This document shows positions 1 through 12,842 of a stretch of DNA of 64,000 nucleotides, one piece after another; position 1 is the stretch's first letter, and each line of letters opens with the position of its first letter. The stretch covers positions 62,001-126,000 of the forward strand of contig JAPDOI010000373.1 in assembly GCA_029168955.1 (NCBI GenBank), written 5' to 3'. Position numbers and translations under genes: made by a program. Source of the stretch: Aplectana chamaeleonis (lineage: Eukaryota; Nematoda; Chromadorea; Rhabditida; Cosmocercidae). A model generated the notes under the pieces. The model saw nothing but the letters and a program-made list of their open reading frames with translations. It ran no database searches and was not told the DNA's origin.

Positions 1-489
1 TGTCCGAAAACGGCTAAAAGGGGAAAATTGTAGTCCTTTAACTAGCCTTTAATTTCCAGCCAGCCCCAGCCGTGACGAAAATGAGTACCAGATATGATGA
101 TAGCACCCAAGAATCAAAAGTAACTACAGTCTAGGTTCCTGAAAACACTCCAAGTGGAGACACCATATTTCCTGTAATTGCATACGGGATGAACTAATTT
201 TTAACCTCCACCAAGAGGATGGTTTAATCAGAGGAGGCGTTGGCCAGTCCCCGTGACAGACCGGTGGCGCTCCATGGCCAATCAATTCAGTAAGTTTTTA
301 AACCAATTTTTTGTTGTGAATGGCTATGTTAAAAGAAGATATAAGGCGCTCAACATCTGTACACCAGTGACCTATGCAAGCTGTTTCAAGTATGAATCTT
401 CCAGCAATAATGAGAAGGAAAGCGTTTTACATAAAATAGACCGAGAAAAACCGAGTTCATGGCGTGGGTGTTCAGTCTCACGCGGTCTC
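1..489. other. No gene recognised
   Basis: The only reading frames here are short. I see no conserved domain, RNA gene or clear transposon end in this left-edge stretch. Confidence 0.5.
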
Positions 490-779
490 TGAAAGGAATC
501 GTCCTCGCTGGAAAACACTCTCCATTTTTCAGGCTCAATTTCATGAAGAAGCCTGATAGATCACACCGGTAAGCTTCGGCGCATCAAAAACGTAGAGTTA
601 TGAGCGTGGAAGAGGTTAAAGATGAGGATCCGTCAGCAGTTCTCATCAGTCACCTATCACTTTTTCATAGAATGTTGAGGAAAACTTCAAAAATGACAGT
701 TAAGAGGTCTCCAAATGCAGAAAACTACAAAAACGATTTTGGCGCGAAATTCAAATTCAATTTTACAGTGTGTTCAGAC

Positions 780-2715
780 CAGGGATGTGCGGCAAACGAT
801 TTTGAGATTTCGGCAAACGGCAATCGGCAAGAAAATCGCAAAAACGGCCGGCAAACGGCAAACGGCAAAAAATCTCAAATCTTAGATTAACTCAAAAGTT
901 TTCACTTGTGCCGCTCTACTTTTTCCCCTTATTTCAATACTTATGTGAGCTGCGGCTTCGCGAAGAAGCGGCTTCGGCTCCTACAGTCACCGGAGCGGCA
1001 ATGTAGTGGCGGCCCCGCGTTAATGCCGCTGTGGCTCCGCGGTGGTGCCGCTGCTGCTCCGCGATCGGTGGCTGCGCTCTGACAAAATAGATCCGACTGC
1101 GAGTAACTCATATGAAATGAGTCATAATACAACTGGGTGGGCCTAGGAACAAAAATACACACCTTCGGTGCTTACGTCCTCTGTCTGATAAGGACAAAGT
1201 GTATCCCCGTTATTGCGACCTAGGAGATACGGATCTACATAAAATTGGGCTATTGAACCAGCGACAATCTCGTTCTACCAGACAGAACAGTGCAAGGAAG
1301 TCGACGCGGTTTCGCTGATGCATCCTCGCAGAGTTCGTGCGGTTCCAACACGGAACTGTCGCGGTAATGTCGCGGCGTTCTCGGCCCTCAAGAGACTGCA
1401 ACAGAGTCCCCACGGCACAGTAATCATCACGGAGGTGCTGCGGTACTACCGTGGAACTATCGCGGCACCGTTGAGGGTCGCGGTTCTTTCCTGGCACTGC
1501 CGCGGCATACTTTCTCAGAGTCTCAACCCACGTGTGTCTGACAAATGCTTCTGTGTTGCACAAGTGCTTCCTGCTTATTTTAGTTACACCAGAATCTGTC
1601 AAAACTTTTGAACAGAAACTAAAGCACCTTATTGGAGTTGGACTATCTACTGTAAACTTAACGAGAGCTGACAAGGAAAATGGAAATAGTATCATAGAAA
1701 TAAAAAGTGAGAAGGAACCCGCTTCAAAAATAAATATGAATAAAAAAAAGATGGATAGCACTCTAAAAAGTCCTCCGGAGGAGTTTCCGGAAGCTAACCA
1801 TATTTTTCTCCCGTCCCCCACTATTTCCATTGTTAAAGGCACTGTTCGCGATGAATTTCATCCTCGAATTTTTCATGACAAACGCTTCTCGTGGCTCTCA
1901 GAAGCAGAATAGGGTCGAAAAAAAAAACGGGACGGAAAGCTACCCAGGAGCCGAAAAAAGGCTTAGAAAAGTGGGCAAACCCCGCCGCTGTGGGCAAGTC
2001 CCGCCCCTTTCCGTCCCTCGAAGTGAACAATGGAATACTAGAAATCGTGAGTTGAGCGATGGTTTCCTATCAAAAGCCCCGTTCTTCCCTTGATTCTCAT
2101 TACTCAGGTTAGCTCGCATACATTGGCTGCAAAAGACGGAAGTTACAAGCCTCGGACAACTCGTCCACCATTTTCCCTAGCTCAATTTTTGAGGGACCAT
2201 AGCTCTATTCCCAGAAGGTCTTGTACGATTCCAGAAGCATCATTGGAATCAGAATGGGACCGGTTTCAAGATAGGCAAAAAAACAGAAAAGCGATTATTA
2301 TCGCGAATAGTGCCTCTAAGTTGCAACTTTACCGCGAGCTGAAAAAAGTTCAAAAATCTTCAGAATTTTTTTAAATAAAAATTTTCATCAAAAAAAGACA
2401 GAATGAATCTTTTTTTCAGGAATTTTTTTCACACTATGCGTATCTAGTGACGCATGCGAATCGCGTTTTCAAACAGATTTGCTACCACCCCAGATAAGTC
2501 AAAACCCCGTTAAACTGTCAAGCCAACATATGATAATCGGATTACCTCTAGTGCCTGAATGGCCGCGAGCAGGCGGCGTTTTCTTTCAATATTTTGCCGA
2601 ATTTTGTCGGAAAAAAAACAAAAATTTCGGCAAATGACAAATGGCAAAAAAGTCCCAAAAATGGCCGGCAAACGACAAACGGCAAATGGCAAACGGCAAT
2701 TGCCGCACATCCCTG
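780..2715. mobile_element. h1: non-autonomous hAT-type element
   Basis: The ends are perfect inverted copies, CAGGGATGTGCGG at 780 and its complement ending at 2715. They are flanked by an exact 8-bp target duplication, GTTCAGAC (772-779 and 2716-2723). Behind each end lies an array of CGGCAAA-type repeats (about 800-880 and 2625-2700), the usual subterminal position for transposase-binding sites. The interior has no transposase ORF. The 210-codon frame at 1210-1842 on the minus strand has no recognisable domain and overlaps frames on the other strand. An 8-bp duplication and a CAGGG start fit the hAT superfamily. Confidence 0.85.
1833..2095. mobile_element. TTAA-type element end inside h1
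   Basis: TTAAAGGCACTGTTCGCGAT at 1833 matches the termini of the elements at 20120-20576 and 22973-23427. Similarity fades towards about 2095 and no closing end is visible, so this is a truncated copy. It lies within h1, so it inserted after h1 or was carried by it. Confidence 0.5.
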
Positions 2716-2926
2716 GTTCAGACAGATTTCCCTTTACAAATGAAGGCTTTTCATGGGCCCTTTCGACATTTTTCTTCCTTATAGAAGCCAAGGTACACAA
2801 GAACATGAAAAAATAATATACGATTTTCTGGGCGTACGATGCCTTTAAGTGTTTTATAGAGGGCGGGGGGCAACTCTTATTCTCAACCAACAATTCTAGA
2901 AGTCAATACGAGTGAGCAGTGTGTAG

Positions 2927-4725
2927 CAGGGCTGTGCGTAATAACGACTTATGATTTACAAATTACTAGTGTTTTTGGCTATTTATTTACGATTTTGGCC
3001 CAAACTCGTAACAACAGTCGAAAGAAAAATTTAAGTTTAAGGTCCGGAGCATAGATAAATGTATGTAGCACTTCTTTCACAATCCTGATATTTAATTATC
3101 CTTTATAATCTCTATTTTCGGTTAAGCCCTGTTTATCCCAGTCGAGCGTAGACATTATGACATGGCGTAATATAATAGTTGATAACGAGATCCAGGTATG
3201 ACCGACCGCCCTGCTTTTCACACTGACCGACTCAAAAGTATTGAAGGGTTCCAACCTTTACTTATTTCAAATGCTAGCCAGGTTGGCGGAGCCGAGCTCC
3301 ACAATTGTTTATCTCCGTGGAATGCTCTCGTCCGCCATCATGAACACGAGAGACGCAGACATATGGTAGAGCTACCGCCTATATCGGAGCGAAATTCCCG
3401 TACGGAGTTGCAGACAACCGCTGTTGCAACACTTATTGCAAACAGGGCATGCTAGGACTACTAGGTTCTGCCTCGATTAGTCTTCGTCCCAGCACGTTTA
3501 TCGTCGAACTGTAGCCTGCGAAAACGATCGTCTGCAACTGCGGACTAGAGCTCCATCCCGCTATAGAAATTAAATATGGGGTTCGAATGGGGTTCGGTTC
3601 TGAAGGCCTAGCTGGCTCATGGAGCAAATAAAGTTCGGAACCCACAACCTTCACTGAGAATGTTTAGTGAGTTGAAAGTTACGGGCGAAAAAAGTTATTT
3701 CGTGAATTGAAATCTGCTAAAGGATCAGGAAAAACGTTTTCTAACCTGAAAACATTATTCGACGTAGAGTTTTAGGGGATCCCTGAGATAAGATTTAATA
3801 GATATCTATGCCCAGAGGCAAGTTAGCTGCGAGAGAAAAAGTGATAATTTCCTGATTTGATGAGGAAAGTTTCAAGAAAAATATCTATGGCTGCAGTCTA
3901 TCATCTTTTCAAAAAAGTTATTAACTGTTTTCAAAGTTGGGAATTTAAGCAAACTCAAAGCAAATGCAAAGAAAAAGAAAGAGTTAGAATTTTTTCATTT
4001 TTGGAATCAGAGATTTGGAGGGAACTTTCACCTTTTTGCATTTCGGATTCCTAAGCAACCTAAACATCGCAAACCGTTATCTCTACCGGAACAAACTTAT
4101 GTTTATGAGAAGGAACGCTAATAAATTCATTCGGTGTAACGCTTCACAAATGTAGAGGGCAGACCCGAATGGTTCAGAAAGTGGTTTTTGAAACGTACAT
4201 GGCCTTTTAAAGGGTATATGGTTATATCCCCTTTAAAACTCCCCCTCTTGTCCAAGCATCCTTCCTTTGATCGATCGTGTCTAAAACCATCGAACCGCGA
4301 TTTTTTTCCTCATCACAGAGTTGACCTCTTTAGCTTGGATTGAACTGTGTTTAACGAGAATGATTCTTTATGTTTTTGTGCTTCTCTATGTTTTGAAACT
4401 TAGGCAGACGTGGCACAGGTTTGGTACTTGAATACGCGTAGAGTTCCAGTTTTGTCTATTTCATTGGTATTCATCCCACCGATGTATACTGGGAAATTCT
4501 TCAAGTACTGCCTAAAACAGTTTCATTTTTAAACTCAAACTCGAACCTCTTTCTATATAGAAACACTTCGCCATTGAACTTCTGAGACTTTCCTACATCG
4601 AGTGAGGTTCGGGCTATGTGTGGGATTATTACTCATTATCAGTTACGAATTACGATTTACGAATTACGAGGAATTTCGAAAATTGCGATTTACGAAATTA
4701 CAAAACTCAGTTACGCACAGCCCTG
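2927..4725. mobile_element. h3: non-autonomous hAT-type element
   Basis: The left end is CAGGGCTGTGCGTAA at 2927 and the right end is its complement, ending at 4725. The flanks are GTGTGTAG (2919-2926) and GTGTGTAC (4726-4733), a 7/8 target duplication. Subterminal arrays of TTACGAATTACG motifs sit next to the right end. Its right part (about 4205-4650) is an inverted homologue of the left part of h2 (about 5130-5590), and 3660-3900 matches 6780-6990 in inverse. h3 and h2 are therefore two copies of one family in opposite orientation. The segment 3190-3660 is itself an imperfect inverted repeat. No transposase frame is present. Confidence 0.8.
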
Positions 4726-5060
4726 GTGTGTACCGGTCAAGCAAGGAAATTAGGTACTCGCCAAAATTCACATACTGCCCTAGAGTAAATTGAAAGCTGT
4801 TAAAGGCAGCATACACGCTCGTAAGCGTAATTGAGATAACTACGGAATTAGAATGGGATGGCACCGAACACGACGCCCATGCATTTTGAAGCGTCAAAAA
4901 CAACCCACATTGACGCAATACGAGTGAGAAATTGGCCCCGCCCCTGTATATGCCCGCCCCCTGTATTTGCGTCGTCCTCTTCCAAAACAGGGGTGCTGGG
5001 CCATTAACACCGTCGGCGACATTTGTGGGTGGTGGAATAGGTACAATAGGTAAACCACAC

Positions 5061-8000
5061 CAGGGCTGTGCGTAACTGAATTTTGTATTTTCGTAAATCG
5101 TAATTCGTAATTTTTGAAATTCCTCGTAATTCGTAAATCGTAATTCGTAAATCGTAACTGATAATGAGTAATGAGCCCACACATAACCTCATTCGATGTG
5201 GAAACATCGAAGCATTTCAGTGATGAGGTGTTTCCATATCGAAGTAGGCTGGAGGTTGGGTTTCAAAGTGACATTTTTAGAGCAGCACTTGAATAAATAT
5301 TCAGTACACATACGTGGGATAGGAACGACTTTAATAGGGAAAATGGAAACTCTAAGTTTATTTAAGTACCACCCCTGTGCCAGGTTTCGCCCAACTTTTG
5401 AATACGAAAGCATAGGGAGCCATCGCTCTACCAAACACAGTTCAGTTGATGCCAAGGAGGGCAACACTGTGATGAGAAAAAATTTACGGTTGGATAGTTT
5501 TAGCCTTAACCTATCGAGGAAGGATGCTTGAATAAGGTGGCCATCCCAAAGGGGATATACATTTACCAAACCACTTTTTCACGCAGAAAACGAGTACGCT
5601 CTATATTTGTAAAGCATTGCTCTGAACGGAGTTATAAGCGTTCCTCCACATAAGCGTAAGTTTGTTGGGGTGGGGACAGCGGTCTTCTTCTTCTTCTTAT
5701 CGGCCACAGCAGTTTCTTCTCATAGGCGTAGAAAGGCAGCTGCATCACACGGCTTGTCGCACATATCACGAGCAGACAGAGAAGTAGGTCTGGCGGAGCA
5801 TGAAAATAAATGCAATGAATCATGCCCAGTATTCTGACAGTCCGGACATTTATCTGGGACCGACTCGTCGATCCTGTGTACGTAGGCTTTGAGGTATGAA
5901 GAATGACCGCAACGTAGACCTGCCAGAGTGACGCGAGAACGCCTGGGCAGATCTTCCTCACTGTCATCAACTGCAGGAGGCACGACACCAAGGATCGGGT
6001 TGGAAGGGGCGCAGGTCAGGTACTCAGACACAAATCTAGTGTACTCGATTTGTTGTAGCCTCTTTCGTGTGAGCTCAGAGGTGGCCCATCTTTGACGATC
6101 CAATGTAGAAATAGCAGCATGGAGCGGTGTGCGAATATTACGGTGATGTGGATCAGATGACAGAAGTGGGTAGTTGGGATGTGCGGCGTTCTTAATAATG
6201 CCAATGTGGAATTGTTGAGATTGCAGCTGGCAGTGTTGTTGGACAGGAAGTACTGCACATTCTTGATGGAGATGTGATATGGGCGTTGGCCTTGGGCAGC
6301 CAGTGATGACACGTAGTGCAGAGTTTTGTACACGTTGAAGCTTGTTCCAGGACGCCTCTGACAGATGTCTGGTCCATATCGGAGCCCCATATTCCAGAGT
6401 TGGCTGTATCATGGTCTTGTACGTTGTGCGTAAAACTTCCTTTGTGCTACCCCAGGTAGTTTCCGCCAGAGCACGGAGGATGTTATTTCGAGCTCGAATA
6501 CGTGTGTTTTTGTGAAAACGCAATGAAGGGTTCAGGAACACACCAAGTAGACGAGAGTGCTTAGATAGGGACAGCACATTTCCTTCCCAGAGAACCTTGG
6601 GATGCAGTTTGTGCTCAGCATTTGCAGTAGTGCACAAAGGCGGTCTGAGTGGTGAAGGTTGATTAGGATTTTGAAATGCAAAATGGTGAGGGCTCCCTAA
6701 AAATCTGTGCTTTCAAAAATTAGGCTCTCCATCTTCTGCGTTCAGAACTTGCTCCTCATTATTAAAACATTTGAAAATTTCTTTGAAAAAGTAGGAGACT
6801 CTGCAGCCATAATTTCTTAGAAATGTTTCAAACCAAATTTTGAAATTACTTTCTTCTCTCGTAGCTTCTGGAGATAGACATCGATGGTTATTTTGGGAGT
6901 CCCCGTAAAAAATTTTTTCCGAATAATGTTTTCAGGTTAGAAATATAATTTCCCGATTCTCCGGCAGATTTGAATTCACGAAGTTCCACTTTTTGCTTGT
7001 ATCTTTTTAACCGCTAAAGATGGATGCGTGGGGAAGGTTGTTTTTGATATCTCCGCAAAATCCTGCAATGAAGTGTATATTGGATTCCAACCGTTATTTG
7101 CTCCATGAGCCAGCCAGGTCCTTAGAGCGGAGCCCCATCTTTACTGTCTATTTATATCGGAATGGAATTGCTGTCCGCAGTTGCAGACGACCGCTCTAGA
7201 AGTTTACAGAGAGCTAGAAGATAGTGGTGCTGGGAAGAATATCAATCATGTCAGGACCTCGCGGTCAAAGCATGATTCTGTTTGCAGTACAGTACCGAGC
7301 ATATTTTTTGCAAAAAAAGCGTTTTGCGGCGTTTTTTGCGCTCACAAAGCGCCGCATCGTCATAACTCACTTTGAAGTTGACGAAATGAGATTTTTAGAT
7401 AGCTTTCGTGTTACTCTCGGTGAGGCGAATGTAGCGGTATATGTAAAAAGCCTTTTTAGCTCCGGTATTTTGTTGAGATATGCGTATTTCCTTCTAAAAG
7501 TCACATCGACCACAGGTCAAAACCTGACAGATTTCTGCTATCATGACCGTCTGATCACTTCATTGTGGGGAGTTTAGATGTGCAAATATGCCATTTTCGA
7601 TAAATTTCTGGAGTTGAGTCTATCATTTTGTAACACTATCGTATAGGACTCAATGAAAGCAATTCGAAAATGACTTCAGAATTGAAATTGGACCACTTTG
7701 AAGCGAGTTATGGCGTTGCGGCGCTTTGTGAGCACAAAAAACGCCGCAAAACGTTTTCTTTGCAAAAAATATGCTCGGTACTGTACGTGCTGCAGCAGCG
7801 GTTGTCTGCAACTGCGAACCGAAATTTTGGTCCGATAGAGACTGCAGCTCCATCAAAGGTCTGCGTCTCTGGTGTTCATCATGTGACAAGGGCATTTCAT
7901 GGAAGTAAATAGCTGTGAAGCTACCGAACTGGCTCGGCTTGGGGCAAGGAAAGGTTGGAACCAAATAATAAGTTTGGGTCCGTCAGAGTGAGAAGGGGAG

Positions 8001-8373
8001 CTATTGGTCATTTCTAAACTCGTTATCAACAATTATAGTTCTCCATGACTGACCTACTGCTAACTTCGACCGGCCGAGCATGCACGTGTACGGGTTCACC
8101 GAAAATTGAAATTTTAAGAGTAATCAAATATTAGGAGTGTGTTAAATTTAAAAGTGTTGACGTTGTGTTGTAGTGAAAGTGTTAAATTTATATTTGTACT
8201 AGACCGCAGATTTGCATTGCTCATTTAACCGCGTTTTCACATTTAATACGATTTGTTACGATTCGTTACAATTTTGGACCCAAATTTCGTAATTCGTAAA
8301 TCGTAAAAAAATTGCCAAAAACGCCCGTAATTCGTAAATCGTAAACCGTAATTCGTAATTACGCACAGCCCTG
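5061..8373. mobile_element. h2: non-autonomous hAT-type element
   Basis: CAGGGCTGTGCGTAACTG starts at 5061 and the inverted end CGCACAGCCCTG finishes at 8373. Both are flanked by the exact 8-bp duplication AACCACAC (5053-5060 and 8374-8381). Arrays built from CGTAATTCGTAAATCG lie just inside both ends. The interior carries a non-LTR retrotransposon fragment (5683-6640) and an inverted repeat with arms near 7290-7380 and 7690-7790. h2 is longer than its sister h3, largely because of these additions. There is no transposase ORF, so it would need a transposase supplied elsewhere. Confidence 0.88.
5683..6640 (-). pseudogene. 3' fragment of NLR-2 family non-LTR retrotransposon (RT C-terminus)
   Basis: An uninterrupted frame of about 305 codons (5720-6637, minus strand) encodes the part of a non-LTR reverse transcriptase polyprotein downstream of the YADD motif. 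It includes LLGVFLNPSLRFHKNTR, LEYGAPIW, the C-terminal LRCGHSSYLKAY segment and a Cys/His cluster (CPDCQNTGHDSLHLFSC). It is clearly similar to the end of NLR-2 at 62150-62936. The element ends in the tail seen as CTTCTTCTTCTT at 5685-5697. The catalytic RT domain and endonuclease are absent, so this is a 5'-truncated dead copy. It was probably carried into place as part of h2. Confidence 0.85.
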
Positions 8374-8605
8374 AACCACACCCACCGACGACGGTGGAAA
8401 TGGTCGAGCGCCCCTGTTTTGGAGGAGGACGCAAATACAGGGGGCGGGCAGATACAGGGGCGGGGCCAACTTCTTACTCGTATAGCGTCATTGTGGGTTG
8501 TTTTTGACGCTTCAAAATGCGTGGGCGTCGTGTTCGATGCCATCCCATTTTAATTCCGTATTTATCTCAATTACGCTTACGAGCGTGTACATATGCTGCC
8601 TTTAA

Positions 8606-9048
8606 GCATCGTCCATACGTCGCGAGAGCGTGCGATTACGCAAAATCGATCTTCATCAAGGCCACACGTTTTGCTTGCCGCTCACGCGCGCTCCCTCTCG
8701 CGCACCCACGCCCGCTCGCTGTCGGGCGCTTTCGCCGGCTCAAAGAAGGAAGCAGCAGGATTCGAGTTTATTGCTCAATCCCTAGAGTAGGAGGCATTGA
8801 ACCTGTCGCAAAACTATTGCTCTAGTACCCCATAGCCCCACCACAGAATACGCAAATCTTAGGAAATAGCCAGCCGTTGCGCCGATTCGAGAGACTGATC
8901 ACCCGGTCAAAGATTGTCAATCGAATCAAAACGAGGTGAGGGTGTTTGCCAGTGCATAATTACGGACATGGGTCACTCCAGCGTTGAGGAGCGGTGAGAG
9001 GCGCACAACAGCGGGATCGCGTGCTCCCGTCACGTATGGACAGAGCCT
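8606..9048. other. No gene recognised
   Basis: Short GC-rich stretches resemble sequence elsewhere in the window, but no ORF, RNA gene or element boundary is supported. Confidence 0.5.
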
Positions 9049-9050
9049 TA

Positions 9051-9891
9051 CTCAGAAAAACGAAAACATATTACATGTAATATAAAGTGTAAGATACTTG
9101 AGACATTCAATTATATTACTTTTATATCGCATGTAACCTACACCTATATTACATGTAACTTACACTTATATTTCATGTAGCTTAATTAGAGCTGCAAGTT
9201 GAAGCTCGATGATTCAAGGGTTGGAGCTGCATGTTTCAGGCTGCTGCTTCAGGTACGAGTCAGCAAGCTTCAAGCTCTCGTAAACGTCCCAGAAGCTTAA
9301 AGCTCGCTGCTTCATGTCTGAGGCAGCAAACTTGGATCCCACAGCTCCATACAAGATGCAGTGGGTTCGGACTTAATTGAGAAATATTGCATGTCGCTCC
9401 CTCTAATCCTACCCACAGTTAACACGAACCATAGGTGCGAGAGGTCAACGACTTCGCCAGGGCGAGGGACCACCCTGTCGGTTGTTAATCCTACGCACAT
9501 TCGGTCGCCGGTAAGGTATGAGGCGGCCCGTATGCTGTGCAGGTTTGCAGAAGGTGTTCAGGATGGGCCCTCAGTTGCTGGAGATATTTGAATTATGTTA
9601 CACTTATACTACATGTAATTTACTTGAGTAAAGATAATTCACATGTAACTTACATGGACGGAGATGCATTACAAGCATATTCTAATCGTCTCTTATGTTA
9701 CAAGTATTATGTTTTCACCATCGAAAACATTACGTGTGACGTTCGTCCTGCGAGCGAGAGACCGATATATTACATGTAACATACATCGGTCGAGATAATT
9801 TCCAAGTAATATACATTGGCCAATTTATATTACATGTATATTAATTCAGGCCTTTTACATTACATATAATATGTTTTCATTTTTTTTTGAG
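9051..9891. mobile_element. TA-flanked TIR element (mariner-like MITE)
   Basis: The left end is CTCAGAAAAACGAAAACAT and the right end is its imperfect inverted copy. Both are flanked by TA (9049-9050 and 9892-9893), as for Tc1/mariner-type insertions. Both subterminal regions (9060-9200 and 9595-9880) repeat the palindrome TTACATGTAA and variants. The 841-bp element encodes no transposase. Confidence 0.65.
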
Positions 9892-9893
9892 TA

Positions 9894-10412
9894 TGGCTGA
9901 CACATCAAGAAGTGATCTGGTAGAAAGGTCCGTGATCGGCTAGGTTAGAATGCTCATGACCACCCAAGTAGGCGAGTTGGTCTTCAGTTGAGCAGGTCAG
10001 ATAAGTGATCCAGCGGGAAGCGGACCGCATGAAAGACCGCTGGAGAGGGCCGGAGACATGTCAGCTCAGCCGTACTTCCCCGCTCGTCATCTGGTGTATG
10101 GCATCTCTGGTGGTCGACTAATATTCCACAAATCGCTTCAGCCGCGAAGCGGCTGGAGAGGTTTGGTTTTGCCCGGGACTTGTGATCACTTAGGATTCTG
10201 CAGAGATGTTAATAAAACCTGTTAAACAAATTCTCCAGAGATTTCCATCGGGATATAGGTGAGAGGGTCCAGGAGGCACATGCTGACAAAATTTGAGCAA
10301 AATCGGTTCAAAACTAACAAAGTTGGATCGGCGAATCCTTAACAAAAATTCTTGTTGTGCGCGTGTTCCTGCTTCCTGCTTCCTGCTTCCTCTTGCGTTA
10401 CGCACCCTTAGT
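9894..10412. other. No gene recognised
   Basis: This is unassigned sequence up to the start of the satellite. A triple direct repeat of CTTCCTG lies near 10370-10390. Confidence 0.5.
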
Positions 10413-12840
10413 AGTGGCCACTGCCAATGATGTAGGCTGTACTTTTCGATGGGAAGGGTTAAGGAAAGTGACTAACAAGTTTGTTACTTACTGTTTAACA
10501 TTAACTACTTCACTTATTACTGCTTATCATATCAAGTGATATTATCAGTTGGTAGATCAAATCGCTAAAACACGTTGTAGGCTGTACTTCTCGATGGGAA
10601 GGGTTAAGAAAAGTGACCAACAAGTTTGTTACTTACTGTTTAACATTAACTACTTCACTTATTACTGCTTATCATATCAAGTGATATTATCAGTTGGTAG
10701 ATCAAATCGCTAAAACACGTTGTAGACTGTACTTCTCGATGGGAAGGGTTAAGGAAAGTGACTAAACTAAAAAATTTGTTACTTACTGTTTAACATTACC
10801 TACTCTACTTTTTACTGCTTATCATATCAAGTGATATTATCAGTTGGTAGATCAAATCGCTAAAACACGTTGTAGGCGGTGCTTTTCGATGGGAAGGGTT
10901 AAGGAAACTGACTAACAAGTTTGCTACTTACTGTTTAACATTAACTACTTCACTTATTACTGCTTATCATATCAAGTGATATTATCAGTTGGTAGAACAA
11001 ATCGCTAAAACACGTTGTAGGCTGTACTTTTCGATGGGAAGGGTTAAGGAAAGTGACTAAACTAACAAATTTGTTACTTACCGTTTACCATTAACTACTT
11101 CATGTTTTACTGCTTATCATATCAAGTGATATTATCAGTTGGTAGATCAAATCGCTAAAACACGTTGTAGGCGGTGCTTTTCGATGGGAAGGGTTAAGGA
11201 AACTGACCAACAAGTTTGTTTCTTACTGTTCAACATTAACTACTTCACTTATTACTGCTTATCATATCAAGTGATATTATCAGTTGGTAGATCAAATCGC
11301 TAAAACAAGTTGTAGGCTGTACTTTTCAATGGGAAGGGGCAGGGGAAGTGACTAACAAGTTTGTTACCTACTGTTTCACATTAACTGCTCTACTTCTTAC
11401 TGCTTATCATATCAAGTGATGTTATCAGGTGGTAGATCAAATCGCTAGAACACGTCGTAGGCTGTACTTTTCGATGGGAAGGGACACGGAAAGTTACTAA
11501 CAAGTTTGTTACTTACTGTTTAACATTAACTACTTCACTTATTACTGCTTATCATATCAAGTGATATTATCAGTTGGTAGGTCAAATCGCTAAAACAAGT
11601 TGTAGGCTGTACTTTTCAATGGGAAGGGACAGGGGAAGTGACTAACAAGTTTGTTACCTACTGTTCCACATTAACTGCTTTACTTCTTACTGCTTATCAT
11701 ATCAAGTGATATTATCAGTTGGTAGATCAAATCGCTAAAACACGTTGTAGGCTGTACTTTTCGATGGGAAGGGTTAAGGAAAGTGACTAAACTAACAAAT
11801 TTGTTACTTACTGTTTAACATTACCTACTTCACTTTTTACTGCTTATCATATCAAGTGATATTATCAGTTGGTAGATCAAATCGCTAAAACACGTTGTAG
11901 GCTGTACTTTTCGATGGGAAGGGTTAAGGAAAGTGACTAAACTAACAAATTTGTTACTTACTGTTTAACATTAACTACTTCACGTTTTACTGCTTATCAT
12001 ATCAAGTGATATTATCAGTTGGTAGATCGAATCGTTAAAACACGTTGTAGGCGGTGCTTTTCGATGGGAAGGGTTAAGGAAACTGACTAACAAGTTTGTT
12101 GCTTACTGTTTAACATTAACTACTTCACTTATTACTGCTTATCATATCAAGTGATATTATCAGTTGGTAGATCAAATCGCTAAAACACGTTGTAGGCTAT
12201 ACTTTTCGATGGGAAGGGTTAAGGAAAGTGACTAAACTAACAAATTTGTTACTTACTGTTTAACATTAACTACTTCACTTATTACTGCTTATCATATCAA
12301 GTGATATTATCAGTTGGTAGATCAAATCGCTAAAACACGTTGTAGGCTGTACTTTTCGATGGGAAGGGTTAAGAAAAGTTACTAGCAAGTTTGTTACTTA
12401 CTGTTTAACATTAACTACTTCACTTATTACTGCTTATCATATCAAGTGATATTATCAGTTGGTAGGTCAAATCGCTAAAACAAGTTGTAGGCTGTACTTT
12501 TCAATGGGAAGGGATAGGGGAAGTGACTAACAAGTTAGTTACCTACTGTTTCACATTAACTGCTTTACTTCTTACTGCTTATCATATCAAGTGATGTTAT
12601 CAGGTGGTAGATCAAATCGCTAGAACACGTCGTAGGCTGTACTTTTCGATGGGAAGGGACAAGGAAAGTTACTAACAAGTGTGTTACTTACTGTTTAACG
12701 TTAATTTCTTTTCTTCACTTTTTACTGTTTATCATATCAAGTGATATTATCAGTTTGTACATCAAATCGCTATAACACGTTGTAAGTTGTACTTTTTTGT
12801 AAGGAAGGGACAGGGGAAGTGACTAACAAGTTCGTTGCTT
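10413..12840. repeat. 145/150-bp tandem satellite, about 16 copies
   Basis: The landmark TGTAGGCTGT recurs at 10431, 10576, 10721, 10871, 11016, 11166, 11311, 11456, 11601, 11746, 11896, 12046, 12191, 12341, 12486, 12631 and 12781. Spacing is 145 or 150 bp. The 5-bp difference is a small insertion (ACTAAACTAACAA versus ACTAACAA) in some monomers. Each unit holds a near-palindrome (ATCATATCAAGTGATAT). Monomers are more than 90% alike by eye, and some neighbouring pairs share variants (for example the CGTAGGCTGT copies at 11456 and 12631), suggesting higher-order amplification. No coding potential. Confidence 0.95.
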
Positions 12841-12842
12841 TC

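Larger units (their letters stand above)
490..2847. mobile_element. TTAA-type palindromic element, split by hAT element h1
   Basis: The right end reads GATGCCTTTAA at 2837-2847 and the left end (GAAAGGAATCG at 491) is a decayed version of the same terminus. The left half is clearly similar to 45258-45420, which begins with a clean TTAAAGGCATC end. The element's own sequence is 490-779 plus 2716-2847; the rest is the inserted h1. TTAA ends with an AGGCA terminus suggest a piggyBac-like or other TTAA-targeting superfamily. No transposase is present. Confidence 0.5.
4800..8605. mobile_element. TTAA palindromic element split by h2
   Basis: TTAAAGGCAGCATACACGC begins at 4800 and the mirror-image end closes in TTAA at 8602-8605. 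The two halves, 4800-5060 and 8374-8605, are inverted copies of each other, so the original element was about 490 bp and could fold on itself. h2 sits almost exactly at its centre. A close relative is intact at 21310-21968. Confidence 0.75.

Noticed and set aside
1210..1842. 210-codon open frame on the minus strand
   Set aside because: It lies inside the non-autonomous element h1, crosses the TTAA-type end at 1833, overlaps frames on the other strand and shows no domain.
10413..12840. CRISPR-like array
   Set aside because: The 145/150-bp units are near-identical throughout with no unique spacers, in a eukaryotic genome; it is a satellite.
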